NCBI RefSeq assembly: GCF_020880995.1
Contig: NZ_JAJISD010000011.1
Location: 62,001-126,000, forward strand
Length of the DNA stretch: 64,000 nt
Source: Reyranella aquatilis
GTDB taxonomy: Bacteria > Pseudomonadota > Alphaproteobacteria > Reyranellales > Reyranellaceae
Direction: 5' to 3'
A model generated the notes under the pieces. The model was given only the letters and a program-made list of their open reading frames with translations. It ran no database searches and was not told the origin of the DNA. The position numbers and the translations under genes are program-made. Each line of letters opens with the position of its first letter. Positions within the stretch are counted from its first letter, which is position 1. Shown in pieces: positions 51,214-59,688 of the stretch.

Positions 51214-51807
51214 TCAGGGCGAGACGATCCGGCAGTTGGCGCGATCGACGAACAGGTCGGTCTTCGGCCCGTAGATCGTGATGCCGCCTCGCACGCCCGC
51301 GCCGATGCCCGGCATCAGCACCCGCGTGTCCTCGACCAGCTTGCCGGCGTTGGTGAAGCGGCAATCGATCATCGGAGCCAGCGTGCCCGCGCTGTTGTTG
51401 TCGACGTAGAGCACGACCTGCCACCGTCGGGCCGGGACGGCGCGCAGGCTCGCATTGTCGAGCGTCACGAGGGGCGTGGTAGGGCCGGCCGACGGCGTCG
51501 ACCAGCCGAGCGGGACGAAGACCGGGCGCTGGATCACGCGGCCCTCGATGCGCGCCGCCTGCGCCAGCGGGTCAAAGGCGAGGTCGGCCGGCGTCGGCTT
51601 GCCGATCGGGCCCTGCCCGACGTTCTGCGGCGTCCAGACCTGACCGGTCTTCGGATCACGAAACTCCGGACCGCCGGGCGTTGCCAGGATATCGACGCTG
51701 CTGCGCACCACCGACGCCGATCCCGCCGGAGTCTGCGCGATGGCCGGGGAGACGAGCACCGACGCGAAGAGGGCCGAGAGGAGAATCTTGGGCGTGAGCG
51801 GAGACAT
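51214..51807 (-). CDS. Exported protein of unknown function, paralog B
   Basis: A 197-residue protein with signal peptide (KILLSALFASVLVSPAIAQ). It is a paralog of the protein at 41622-42221, sharing FRDPKTGQVWTPQNV, PTPADLAFDP, VIQRP, AGPTTPLVTLD, LRAVPARRW, VLYVDNNSA, CRFTNAG, VEDTRV, IYGPK and FVDRANCR, including both cysteines. AAGGA seven bases before the ATG at 51807 fixes the start. It follows the prepilin peptidase and Flp pilin genes on the same strand (27-base gap), so a surface or pilus-related role is possible. It converges on the SDR gene. Confidence 0.8.
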   Translation of the reverse strand: MSPLTPKILLSALFASVLVSPAIAQTPAGSASVVRSSVDILATPGGPEFRDPKTGQVWTPQNVGQGPIGKPTPADLAFDPLAQAARIEGRVIQRPVFVPLGWSTPSAGPTTPLVTLDNASLRAVPARRWQVVLYVDNNSAGTLAPMIDCRFTNAGKLVEDTRVLMPGIGAGVRGGITIYGPKTDLFVDRANCRIVSP

Positions 51808-51833
51808 GGGTTTTCCTTTCGTCGAGGCCGATC

Positions 51834-52349
51834 TCAACCCAGAGCCAGCCGGGTTGCAACCCAGAGTCCGCCGGCCGCGATGGCCGGGCCGTAGGGGATG
51901 CGGGTTCGCATCCGGTCCCGCAGCGTCGCCTCTCCTCGTGCCGCCGGCATCGGACCGATCGGCGCGCCTGCCATGGCCGCCAATCCCATCAGTCCCCCTG
52001 TCAGAGCGGTGACCAGCAGCAGGTCGACGGCCAGCTCCGGGCCGGCGAACAGACCGACGCTGGCGAGAAGCTTCACATCGCCTCCGCCGAACATGCCTGC
52101 GGCAAAGGCAGTGGCCCCCAGCGCGAACAGTCCGATCGCACAGGCCAGTGAAAGGCCGAAGGACGACAACGGGAAGGAGCCCGCCGCCAAGCCCCCGGCA
52201 CCGGTCCAGATCACGAAGAGGATGGCAATTGCGATCGAAACCCCGTTGCCGATGCGCAGGCGCCGCAGATCCTGCCAAGCGGCAGCAAACAGCAGCATGG
52301 ACAGGGTCAGCAGGCAGGCGACCTGGAGCAGAACTCCAAGCTGCGGCAA
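51834..52349 (-). CDS. Type IV prepilin peptidase (A24, CpaA/TadV-like)
   Basis: A 171-residue membrane aspartic peptidase with about five membrane segments. The two catalytic Asp residues are visible: Asp27 in AAAWQDLRRLRI and Asp91 in FGGGDVKLLA. It should cleave the leader of the Flp pilin encoded 17 bases upstream. The N-methyltransferase domain of larger PilD enzymes is absent, as is normal for Tad systems. No other tad genes (ATPase, secretin, TadB/C) are in the window. Confidence 0.9.
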   Translation of the reverse strand: MPQLGVLLQVACLLTLSMLLFAAAWQDLRRLRIGNGVSIAIAILFVIWTGAGGLAAGSFPLSSFGLSLACAIGLFALGATAFAAGMFGGGDVKLLASVGLFAGPELAVDLLLVTALTGGLMGLAAMAGAPIGPMPAARGEATLRDRMRTRIPYGPAIAAGGLWVATRLALG

Positions 52350-52365
52350 GGCCTTCGACTACCGG

Positions 52366-52530
52366 TTAGTTGAGAGCGTTGGTCGCCGCGCCGAGAACAT
52401 GACTCACCTTGCCGCTCACGGAGCGCATGGAGGCGATCGCGGCGACGGCGATCAGCGACGTGATGAGTGTGTACTCGACCGCCGTGGCGCCATCGGTGTT
52501 CTTCATCAAGCGGCGGAAAATCGAAAGCAT
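52366..52530 (-). CDS. Flp-type IVb pilin
   Basis: A 54-residue prepilin. The leader MLSIFRRLMKNTDG ends at Gly14; ATAVEYTLITSLIAVAAIAS gives Glu at +5 and Tyr at +6, the Flp signature, followed by one hydrophobic helix. GGAG is six bases before the ATG. With the peptidase next door this is the minimal end of a Tad/Flp pilus. The 52,531-52,731 stretch upstream is unusually AT-rich for this genome and should hold its promoter, though I cannot name one confidently. Confidence 0.9.
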   Translation of the reverse strand: MLSIFRRLMKNTDGATAVEYTLITSLIAVAAIASMRSVSGKVSHVLGAATNALN

Positions 52531-52731
52531 TTCTATCTCCAGCTCAATATTGACGGCCGCCCAGCGGCCCACACCGAATCACTTAGCAACCGTACTTAAA
52601 GTGAATTGGCAGGTCAATTGAAACTAGACCAATTTGTGTCATCTTTTCTAACAATATGATTTTTATGAGGAATTTTGACGGGCCTTCCGCGATCGCCCTG
52701 CGAATCGGAGCGCCTTCGAAACTTTCCGAAA

Positions 52732-53343
52732 TCAGAAATTCGACTCTGCGAAGCAAGTCGAAATGACCCGCGCCGCCGCCGTCCAGAAGCACAGCAAGGC
52801 CACACACCCGGCAAGCCACGGGAAGGCCATCGGGAAGAGACAGAACAGGACGAAGGCCAGGATCGTCTCCGTCCCTTCCATCAGGCCGGCCGCATGGAAG
52901 AACGACTTCCGCCCCCTCGCCCCGGTATCCGGCTCTCCCCGGCCGGCTGCCATGACGGCTCGTCCGAGGAAGGAAGCGCAGGTGCAGACGAAGGAGGCGA
53001 GCAACAGAGCCGCCCAGATGGAGTTTTCAGGCCTCGCCAGGGCGAAGCCCAGAGGGATCGCGGCATAGAAGGCCATGTCGCAGACGATATCGAGATAGCC
53101 ACCCACGGCCGACGGCTGACCCTGTCTGGCGACGGCCCCATCCAGCCCGTCGAAAAGGCGGTTGATCAGGATCGCCCCCAGGGCCAGTCCATAGTGCCCG
53201 AACGCCAGCAGCGGCACGCAGGACAGCCCAATGGCGAGGCCGGCAAGGCTCAAGCCGTTGGCCGAAACACCGCGGTTTGCGATCCATGCGCCAGTGCGCG
53301 TAAGCGGCGGGTCGATCCAGCGGCGCAGGACGGGATCGAGCAT
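52732..53343 (-). CDS. CDP-alcohol phosphatidyltransferase
   Basis: A 203-residue integral membrane enzyme. DGLDGAVARQGQPSAVGGYLD plus the final Asp at residue 89 forms the CDP-alcohol phosphotransferase motif D-x2-DG-x2-AR-x8-G-x3-D-x3-D. It moves a phosphatidyl or similar group from a CDP-linked donor to an alcohol. The motif is complete so it should be active. Its neighbours pssA and psd suggest phospholipid work (for example cardiolipin-, inositol- or glycerol-linked), but the acceptor alcohol is not readable. It starts 13 bases after the pssA stop. Confidence 0.88.
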   Translation of the reverse strand: MLDPVLRRWIDPPLTRTGAWIANRGVSANGLSLAGLAIGLSCVPLLAFGHYGLALGAILINRLFDGLDGAVARQGQPSAVGGYLDIVCDMAFYAAIPLGFALARPENSIWAALLLASFVCTCASFLGRAVMAAGRGEPDTGARGRKSFFHAAGLMEGTETILAFVLFCLFPMAFPWLAGCVALLCFWTAAARVISTCFAESNF

Positions 53344-53356
53344 CGGCGCCCCCGGG

Positions 53357-54190
53357 CTATTCGCGCGGCGGGATGCCCTTGTCGACGGAGCGCAGCGGCA
53401 CGACGGCAGACGCCTCGGCGGCCTTGCGATCCTGCAGCGTCTGGCGCCGATGGGAGACGATGCTGAACGGGATCAGGCACAGATAGCCCAGCCCAATCAG
53501 CGAGAGCGCGATCCAGGGAGCGCTCGCCAGCACACCCATGACCAGCGCCGCCGCCAGGAGCGCCGGCAACACGAGATGGCGTGGGATCCGGCCCTTCTTG
53601 AAGGAGAATGTAGGCAGCCGGCTGACCATCAGGCCGCCGACGGCCACCAGCACGACCCCGACCACCACCGCATGACGCGGCCAGGCCGCCTCGATCTCGA
53701 AGCTCACCATCAGCGGCATCAGCGCGAGGAGCGCGCCGGCGGGGGCCGGGACGCCTGTGAAGAAGGAGCCTGTCCAGGCCGGCGGCGGCGTGTCGGCTTC
53801 CAGCGCCGTGTTGAAGCGCGCGAGGCGCAACGCCGAGCAGATCGGGAACATCAGCGTCACCACCCAGCCCAGCGCACCGGCATGGGAGAGCGACGCGAGG
53901 TACAGGACGATCGCCGGCGCCACGCCGAAGCAGAGGAAATCCGACAGCGAATCGAGTTCGGCACCAAACCGGCTGGTGACGCCAAGTCGCCGGGCAACCC
54001 GACCGTCCAGCGCGTCGAAAATCGCGGCCACGATGATCGCGATCACGGCCAGGCGAAGTTCCCCCTGCAGCCCGAACCGTATGGCGGTGAGGCCGGAACA
54101 CAGTGCGGCGAGCGTCAGGACGTTGGGGATCAGGCGGTTGATGGAAAAACCGCGCAATCCGCTTCTCTGTGAACGCCGCTCGCTGTCCAT
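53357..54190 (-). CDS. pssA: CDP-diacylglycerol--serine O-phosphatidyltransferase
   Basis: A 277-residue membrane enzyme making phosphatidylserine, precursor of phosphatidylethanolamine. FSINRLIPNVLTLAALCSGLTAIRF is the conserved entry of the PssA family. The catalytic motif is DALDGRVARRLGVTSRFGAE (about residues 59-78) with Asp80 and Asp84. FNTALEADTPPPAWTGSFFTGVPAPAGA is also typical. It lies 17 bases downstream of psd. Gene order psd-pssA is common in alphaproteobacteria. Confidence 0.94.
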   Translation of the reverse strand: MDSERRSQRSGLRGFSINRLIPNVLTLAALCSGLTAIRFGLQGELRLAVIAIIVAAIFDALDGRVARRLGVTSRFGAELDSLSDFLCFGVAPAIVLYLASLSHAGALGWVVTLMFPICSALRLARFNTALEADTPPPAWTGSFFTGVPAPAGALLALMPLMVSFEIEAAWPRHAVVVGVVLVAVGGLMVSRLPTFSFKKGRIPRHLVLPALLAAALVMGVLASAPWIALSLIGLGYLCLIPFSIVSHRRQTLQDRKAAEASAVVPLRSVDKGIPPRE

Positions 54191-54207
54191 GTCGCTGCTC
54201 CCGGACG

Positions 54208-54900
54208 CTAGAATTCAATGGCGACGCGCGGCCCCGCAACGACGGGATCGAGTTCGGCCATCACGGTTTCCCCGCCGATCATGCGCTGCCCCGGCGAAAC
54301 CAGCAGGCGCGCGCCTTCGGGCAGGTAAAGGTCCGTACGACTACCAAAGCGGATATGGCCGAATCGTTCCCCGGCGACGACCGCCTGCCCCGGCTTGACG
54401 TAGCAGACGATACGGCGGGCCACGTATCCCGCGATCTGCACGCAGCCGATCAGCCGCCCGTCGGCGCGACGCAGGGCGAGCGCCGTCCGCTCGTTGTCCT
54501 CGCTCGCCTTGTCGGCATTGGCGCTCAGGAACTTGCCGGGCCGATAGGCGACCACCTCGATGGTGCCGGCGCAGGGGCTTCTATTGATGTGGACATCGAA
54601 CACGCTGAGGAAGATCGACACGCGGGTCAGCGGCTTGTCCCCCAGTCCAAGCTCGGCGGGCGGCACGGCATCGACCACCATCTGGACAAGCCCGTCGGCC
54701 GGCGCGATCAGCAGCCCGTCATCCTGCGGCACACCGCGCGGCGGATCGCGGAAGAAGTAGATCGACCACAGGGTCACAACCATCAGCGGCCAGAACAGCC
54801 ACGCCGCCCCGGTCAGGGCCGCGAGGAACGTCGCGGCCGCGAAAAGGCCGATGAAGCGCCAACCGTCCGCGAGGATCGGCACCAGGAAGTTTGCCATCAT
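54208..54900 (-). CDS. psd: Phosphatidylserine decarboxylase, short form
   Basis: A 230-residue proenzyme. Two N-terminal membrane segments (about 15-33 and 35-50) are followed by FRDPPR, PADGLVQMV and VHINRSPCAG. The self-cleavage site is FGSRTD (Ser187 at about residue 187), where the pyruvoyl group should form. It converts phosphatidylserine to phosphatidylethanolamine at the membrane. It begins with two consecutive ATG codons (54900 and 54897). It precedes pssA in the same unit. Confidence 0.93.
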   Translation of the reverse strand: MMANFLVPILADGWRFIGLFAAATFLAALTGAAWLFWPLMVVTLWSIYFFRDPPRGVPQDDGLLIAPADGLVQMVVDAVPPAELGLGDKPLTRVSIFLSVFDVHINRSPCAGTIEVVAYRPGKFLSANADKASEDNERTALALRRADGRLIGCVQIAGYVARRIVCYVKPGQAVVAGERFGHIRFGSRTDLYLPEGARLLVSPGQRMIGGETVMAELDPVVAGPRVAIEF

Positions 54901-54927
54901 GTGTCGGACGCGCTCCGTTTGCGAAGG

Positions 54928-56010
54928 TCAGTTGACCTTGGGCAGGCTGAGAATCTGCCCCGGATATATCAGATCGGGATTTTTTACCTGATCTTTGTTT
55001 GCGGCGAAAATGACGGTGTGGTGCCAGCCCGCACCATAATGGGCCTGGGCGATGTTCCAGAGATTGTCGCCCTTCACGATATGCAGGCGCCGTGCGTCGC
55101 TGTTCGAGACCGGCGCCACGACGACGCGCTCGAACGGCAACTCGAGCCGTGCGACCGGCCTGCCATCCTGGGCAATCCGATCGAGCCGCAGCAGATGCTT
55201 GCCCTGCGCGACCGGTTCGGCCGGCCTGAGCCGCCACCGGCCGTCCGCCGCGGCCACGCCTTCGGCCACCATCTTGTCGTTCACATAGCCCCTGACCACG
55301 GTACCCGGTGCGGCAAGTCCCGAAACGGTGACATGGCCTTGATCGTCATAATCCACCGTCGACAGCGAGAGGTCGGCCGACTTGGGCAGGCCCGCCGTGG
55401 TCGGCGGCTGCACCACGGTGGCCACGCCGGTCGGCGGCGAGATCATCACCAGCGTCTCGGCGCGCGGCTGGGCCGACGCGCTCGCCGCCGGCGGTTCCGG
55501 CACCACCGCGACCACCGACTGTTCGGAGGTGAGCGGCGCCTTGCCTTCGATGTGCTGGACCACGCGCAGCTCGTGCTGGCCCACGCTGAGCGGCGGATCC
55601 TGGACGATGACGACCCATTCGCCTCGCGCGTCCGACTCGGCCTTGGCGATCTCCCGGCCGCCGTCGAGCAGGACGATCTTGGCCCCCGGCGCGGCGCGGC
55701 CGGCGATCACGGCCCGCCCGTCCGTCCCGATGCGGGCGACGTCGAAGGTCGGCACGCCCGCGTTCGTCGGCGGCGTGACCGTCGGGGATGCACCGGCCGG
55801 TGAGCCTGCGGGCGCGCTCCCGGTGCCCCCACTCGTCGGGCCGTTCGCGGCGGCAGTTGTCGCCGGGCCGCCGGATGCGGCGGTGCCGAGGACCTGGGCC
55901 GGACGGTCGATGGCGGCCTGCTCGGTCATCTTTCCGCGCCAGGCCACGCCCAGGGCAATCGCGATCACCACGGCGCCCACAGCGACCAGCCCGAAAACAG
56001 TTCGTGACAT
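54928..56010 (-). CDS. LysM protein with two Ig-like repeats
   Basis: A 360-residue protein with an N-terminal membrane segment (VFGLVAVGAVVIAIALGVAW), a Gly/Ala/Pro-rich linker, two similar beta-rich modules and a C-terminal LysM domain. The modules (about 90-170 and 218-300) share V(T/I)(V/A)(S/G)GxAAPGxxV...VAExxxDxxGxW, resembling bacterial Ig-like repeats. LysM is RRLHIVKGDNLWNIAQAHYG through YPGQILSLPKV and should bind peptidoglycan. It lies 27 bases upstream of psd, linking cell wall and phospholipid genes. GGAGGG precedes the ATG at 56010. Confidence 0.86.
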   Translation of the reverse strand: MSRTVFGLVAVGAVVIAIALGVAWRGKMTEQAAIDRPAQVLGTAASGGPATTAAANGPTSGGTGSAPAGSPAGASPTVTPPTNAGVPTFDVARIGTDGRAVIAGRAAPGAKIVLLDGGREIAKAESDARGEWVVIVQDPPLSVGQHELRVVQHIEGKAPLTSEQSVVAVVPEPPAASASAQPRAETLVMISPPTGVATVVQPPTTAGLPKSADLSLSTVDYDDQGHVTVSGLAAPGTVVRGYVNDKMVAEGVAAADGRWRLRPAEPVAQGKHLLRLDRIAQDGRPVARLELPFERVVVAPVSNSDARRLHIVKGDNLWNIAQAHYGAGWHHTVIFAANKDQVKNPDLIYPGQILSLPKVN

Positions 56011-56126
56011 CGCCCTCCCCAAGGTGCGACCACCATCCCCATTGGCGTCGCAGCCAGCCTTTGCGTAACAATACCATGTCACACCCGCGCTGAAACGCGC
56101 TGGTTCGTCCCAGAAAAGCAGCTTTC

Positions 56127-56720
56127 GTGCCCGAGTTCACCCCCTCCTCCCTCTGTGTCTTCTGCGGTGCCCGCTTCGGCACCGATCCCGCCACCCGCGA
56201 GACCGCGGTCGGCCTCGGCCGCCTGCTGGCCCAAGAGGGCGTCACGCTGGTCTATGGCGGCGGCGGCGTCGGGCTGATGGGTCTGGTGGCCAACGCAGCC
56301 CTGGACGCCGGCGGCCGGGCGGTCGGGATCATCCCGAACTTCCTGCTGCAGCGCGAGGCGGGCCATCCGGCGCTTACCGAGACCGTGGTCGTCGAGACCA
56401 TGCACGAGCGCAAGCTCCAGATGTTCGAGCGCTCCGATGCCTTCGTGGTCCTGCCGGGCGGCATCGGCACCCTGGAGGAATTCTTCGAGGTCCTGTCGTG
56501 GCGGACCCTCGGCCTGCACAGCAAGCCGATCGTCATCATCGACCAGGGCGGCTACTGGCAGCCGCTGGCGGCGCTCCTCAAGGGCGTGGTGGGCGGCGGC
56601 TTCGCCGAACCCACCCATCTCGACCATGTCGCCTTCGTGAACGACTTGAAGGACGTGCTGCCCGCGATTGCAGCAATGCCCCGCTCCGAAGGCTTCGAAA
56701 AGCGGCTGGACCGCGTCTGA
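56127..56720 (+). CDS. LOG family protein (cytokinin riboside 5'-monophosphate phosphoribohydrolase type)
   Basis: A 197-residue Rossmann protein of the TIGR00730/LOG family. MHERK (92-96) and PGGIGTLEE (110-118) form the conserved active-site signature; VYGGGGVGLMG is the N-terminal phosphate loop. Members release adenine-type bases from nucleotide 5'-monophosphates, and many bacterial ones act in nucleotide salvage. It starts at GTG, 117 bases from the divergent LysM gene, so the gap contains two opposing promoters. Confidence 0.92.
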   Translation: MPEFTPSSLCVFCGARFGTDPATRETAVGLGRLLAQEGVTLVYGGGGVGLMGLVANAALDAGGRAVGIIPNFLLQREAGHPALTETVVVETMHERKLQMFERSDAFVVLPGGIGTLEEFFEVLSWRTLGLHSKPIVIIDQGGYWQPLAALLKGVVGGGFAEPTHLDHVAFVNDLKDVLPAIAAMPRSEGFEKRLDRV

Positions 56721-56815
56721 CGTTTGCAGACCGTGCGCGGGCAGGCCGCGTTGCAGCGCCCACGCCGCTTGGCTAGAACCGCGCCCGCATCGGCGTTGAC
56801 GATGCGAAAGGAAGC

Positions 56816-58036
56816 ATGATGCCGAAGATCAAGGTGAAGAATCCGATCGTCGAGATGGACGGCGACGAGATGACCCGCATCATCTGGTCGTTCATCAAGG
56901 ACAAGCTTATCCTTCCCTACCTCGACATAGACCTGAAGTACTACGACCTCGGCATCGAGAACCGTGACGCCACCAACGACCAGGTGACGGTCGATTCGGC
57001 CAAGGCCACGCTTCGGTACGGCGTCGCCGTGAAATGCGCGACGATCACGCCGGACGAGCAGCGCGTGGAAGAGTTCAAGCTCAAGGAGATGTGGCGGTCG
57101 CCCAACGGCACGATCCGCAACATCATCGGCGGCACGATCTTCCGCGAGCCGATCGTCTGCAAGAACGTCCCCCGCCTCGTGCCGGGCTGGACGCATCCGA
57201 TCGTCATCGGCCGCCACGCCTTCGGCGACCAGTATCGGGCCACCGACTTCGTGGTGCCGGGCAAGGGCAAGCTGACGGTCCGCTTCGAGGGTGAGGACGG
57301 CACGGTGATCGAGCGTGAGGTGTTCGACTTTCCGGCGGGCGGCGTCGCCATGACGATGTACAATCTCGACGAATCGATCATTGGCTTCGCGCGCAGTTCG
57401 TTCAACTACGGCCTGATGCGCGGCTGGCCGGTCTATCTGTCGACCAAGAACACCATCCTCAAGCGCTACGACGGTCGCTTCAAGGACCTCTTCCAGGAGG
57501 TCTTCGACAAGGAGTTCGCCGACAAGTTCAAGGCGAAGAACATCGGCTACCAGCACCGCCTGATCGACGACATGGTCGCCTCGGCGCTCAAGTGGCACGG
57601 CGAATTCGTGTGGGCCTGCAAGAACTACGACGGCGACGTGCAGTCCGACACGGTGGCGCAGGGCTTCGGCTCGCTGGGCCTGATGACGTCGGTGCTGCTG
57701 ACGCCCGACGGCAAGACCGTCGAGGCCGAGGCCGCACATGGCACGGTGACGCGTCACTACCGCGAGCACCAGTTGGGCAAGCCGACCTCGACCAACCCGA
57801 TCGCCTCGATCTTCGCATGGACGCAGGGGCTCAAGTATCGCGGCACGTTCGACGGCACGCCCGAGGTGGTCAAGTTCGCCGAGGCGCTGGAGAAGGTCTG
57901 CGTCGAGGCCGTCGAGAGCGGCAAGATGACCAAGGATCTCGCGCTGCTGATCGACAAGGGCCAGCCCTACATGACCACCGAGGAGTTCCTCTCGGTCCTC
58001 GACCACGACCTCACCGCCCGGATGGCGAGTTGGTAG
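56816..58036 (+). CDS. icd: NADP-dependent isocitrate dehydrogenase
   Basis: A 406-residue enzyme of the eukaryote-like subfamily II. Substrate-binding landmarks include VEMDGDEMTRIIW, SPNGTIRNIIGGTIFREP and the metal-binding DDMVA; the NADP region is AHGTVTRHYREHQLGKPTSTNP. It oxidises isocitrate to 2-oxoglutarate in the TCA cycle. AAGGAAG is just before the tandem ATGATG start. A DUF429 gene follows after seven bases, an arrangement that may reflect co-transcription. Confidence 0.96.
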   Translation: MMPKIKVKNPIVEMDGDEMTRIIWSFIKDKLILPYLDIDLKYYDLGIENRDATNDQVTVDSAKATLRYGVAVKCATITPDEQRVEEFKLKEMWRSPNGTIRNIIGGTIFREPIVCKNVPRLVPGWTHPIVIGRHAFGDQYRATDFVVPGKGKLTVRFEGEDGTVIEREVFDFPAGGVAMTMYNLDESIIGFARSSFNYGLMRGWPVYLSTKNTILKRYDGRFKDLFQEVFDKEFADKFKAKNIGYQHRLIDDMVASALKWHGEFVWACKNYDGDVQSDTVAQGFGSLGLMTSVLLTPDGKTVEAEAAHGTVTRHYREHQLGKPTSTNPIASIFAWTQGLKYRGTFDGTPEVVKFAEALEKVCVEAVESGKMTKDLALLIDKGQPYMTTEEFLSVLDHDLTARMASW

Positions 58037-58043
58037 AACGCCC

Positions 58044-58718
58044 TTGATCGTCGCGGGCGCCGACGGCTGCCGCACCGGCTGGGTGGTCTGCCGCCGCGAC
58101 GTCGACGGCACCCTGGACATCAGAGTCTTGAAGACCCTCGCGGAAGCCTGCGAGGGTCTTTCCCTTTTGGCCGTGGACATGCCGATCGGCTTCATCGACG
58201 TGCCGCGCCCGCCGCGCGCCTGCGAGGTCGAGGCCCGCAGGCTCCTCCCCGGCAAGACCAGCTCGGTCTTCCCCACGCCCTGTCGGCCGGCACTCGGCTG
58301 CACCACCCACGCCGATGCCAATGCGCTCAGCAAGAGCCTCGGGATCGGCCTGACCCGGCAGACGTTCCATCTCTTTCCCAAAATGCGCGAAGTCGATGCG
58401 CTGATGCGCGGGCACCCGGCCCTGCAGGCGATCGTGCGGGAAGCGCACCCCGAACTGGCCTTCGCCCGCATGAACGGCGGCAAGCCGGTCCTCTCCAAGA
58501 AGCGCAAGCCGGAGGGCTTCGCCGAACGCCTCGCCCTGCTCGCGCGGCACGGCTTCAAGTGGACGCCGCAGACGCTTTCGGGCGCAGCCCACGACGACGT
58601 CCTCGACGCCATCGCGGTCTGCCGCACGGCCCTGCTGATCGCCGAGGGCAAGGCGACCCGCCTCGGCCCCGAGCACGACCGCGACCGTCACGGCCTGCCG
58701 ATGAACATCTGGTACTAG
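58044..58718 (+). CDS. DUF429 family protein
   Basis: A 224-residue protein starting at TTG. VAGADGCRTGWVV at the N-terminus and LLAVDMPIGFID are the acidic motifs of the DUF429/RNase H-like group. HPELAFARMNGGKP and AHDDVLDAIAVCRTALL follow. The D...D...D spacing resembles a two-metal nuclease, but no activity is established for the family. It begins seven bases after icd and its last four bases overlap the converging universal stress gene. Confidence 0.85.
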   Translation: MIVAGADGCRTGWVVCRRDVDGTLDIRVLKTLAEACEGLSLLAVDMPIGFIDVPRPPRACEVEARRLLPGKTSSVFPTPCRPALGCTTHADANALSKSLGIGLTRQTFHLFPKMREVDALMRGHPALQAIVREAHPELAFARMNGGKPVLSKKRKPEGFAERLALLARHGFKWTPQTLSGAAHDDVLDAIAVCRTALLIAEGKATRLGPEHDRDRHGLPMNIWY

Positions 58719-59554
58719 TGCGAGAGCAACACGGGGAGGCGCAGATCGTCGAACACACCGGTCGTCGCGCCCCCCAGAACGAAGTCGCGGATGCGGGAAT
58801 GGCCGAACCCTCCCATCGCGAGCAACTGGGCCCCCTCCGCCAGCGTCGTTTCCTGCAATGCCTGGGCAATCGTCCTGTCGCGAAGGTCGATCTCGATGGG
58901 ATGCGCCGTGATCCCCCGCTTGCCCAGCGACGACGCTAGAAGACTGGCGATAGATGCACCGGCAAGGGGCTTCTCGTCCCGGACCGTCAGCACCGTGACG
59001 CGACCGCCCGGTACCAGAAGAGGCAGCGCGTCCCCGAGTGCGCGGGCGGCGACGCGGCTTGCGTCCCACGCCACGGCAATATGCTCGAGCTTCGACGTGG
59101 TATGGCCCGACTGCGGCACCAGAATGGTGGGCCGGCCGGACCCAAATACGACAGCCTCGATCACGTCCCGGGCTGTAGCCTCCTCCTTGGACCAGGGAAG
59201 TACCGCGAGGTCGTAGTATCGAGCTTCGGCGGCAGCCGCTTCGAAAACCCCACTCAGCAGGACCTTCCTGCTGGCACAATTCATGGCGGCAGCGGCGGCG
59301 ACCCCGCGCACCAGGGTCTCGAGCCGGACGCATTCGGCCTTGCTCTTGTCTTCGGCCGCTTGAACCAGCGCGGGAATGTCGATCACGAGGCTAGCCAGTG
59401 GCGACTGCACTCTTGGAATGTCGACCGAGAAAGTCGTGACGTCGACCGTCCCTCCCAGCGCCGCGGCGAAACCGGCGGCCGACCGGATTGCTTCATCCGG
59501 AACGGCCTGCGGATAGGTCGACAGCGGCATGTAGGTCCTGCGGATCGTAATCAT
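58715..59554 (-). CDS. Universal stress protein, tandem UspA type (1)
   Basis: A 279-residue protein of two UspA-like halves. The second half ends with MGGFGHSRIRDFVLGGATTGVF (GxxG-x9-G-A/T pattern), the nucleotide-binding signature; the first half is degenerate. A perfect FNR-type box lies 97 bases upstream of the start, suggesting induction at low oxygen. It is downstream of the related USP gene with a 134-base gap, so it has its own control region. The role in stress survival is known for the family; the ligand is unknown. Confidence 0.88.
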   Translation of the reverse strand: MITIRRTYMPLSTYPQAVPDEAIRSAAGFAAALGGTVDVTTFSVDIPRVQSPLASLVIDIPALVQAAEDKSKAECVRLETLVRGVAAAAAMNCASRKVLLSGVFEAAAAEARYYDLAVLPWSKEEATARDVIEAVVFGSGRPTILVPQSGHTTSKLEHIAVAWDASRVAARALGDALPLLVPGGRVTVLTVRDEKPLAGASIASLLASSLGKRGITAHPIEIDLRDRTIAQALQETTLAEGAQLLAMGGFGHSRIRDFVLGGATTGVFDDLRLPVLLSH

Positions 59555-59650
59555 CTCGCTTCTCCAAAATGGCTGAACACGGTGCGAGACATCGCCAAAA
59601 GGGCCATCTCACATGGTGTGCAATTCTGGAGAATGCCCCCCAGTCCGCCC

Positions 59651-59664
59651 TTGATCTGGATCAA
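59651..59664. promoter_or_regulatory. FNR/FixK-type box upstream of universal stress gene 1
   Basis: TTGATCTGGATCAA is a perfect match to TTGAT-N4-ATCAA. It is centred about 104 bases upstream of the start codon at 59554, within the gap between the two stress genes. Confidence 0.7.
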
Positions 59665-59688
59665 TGGCGAAGCCGGGTCCCTACGTGG

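Noticed and set aside
56552..58651. Open frame of 699 codons on the minus strand opposite icd
   Set aside because: Codon bias of the real icd gene suppresses stops on the opposite strand. The real gene has all isocitrate dehydrogenase motifs.
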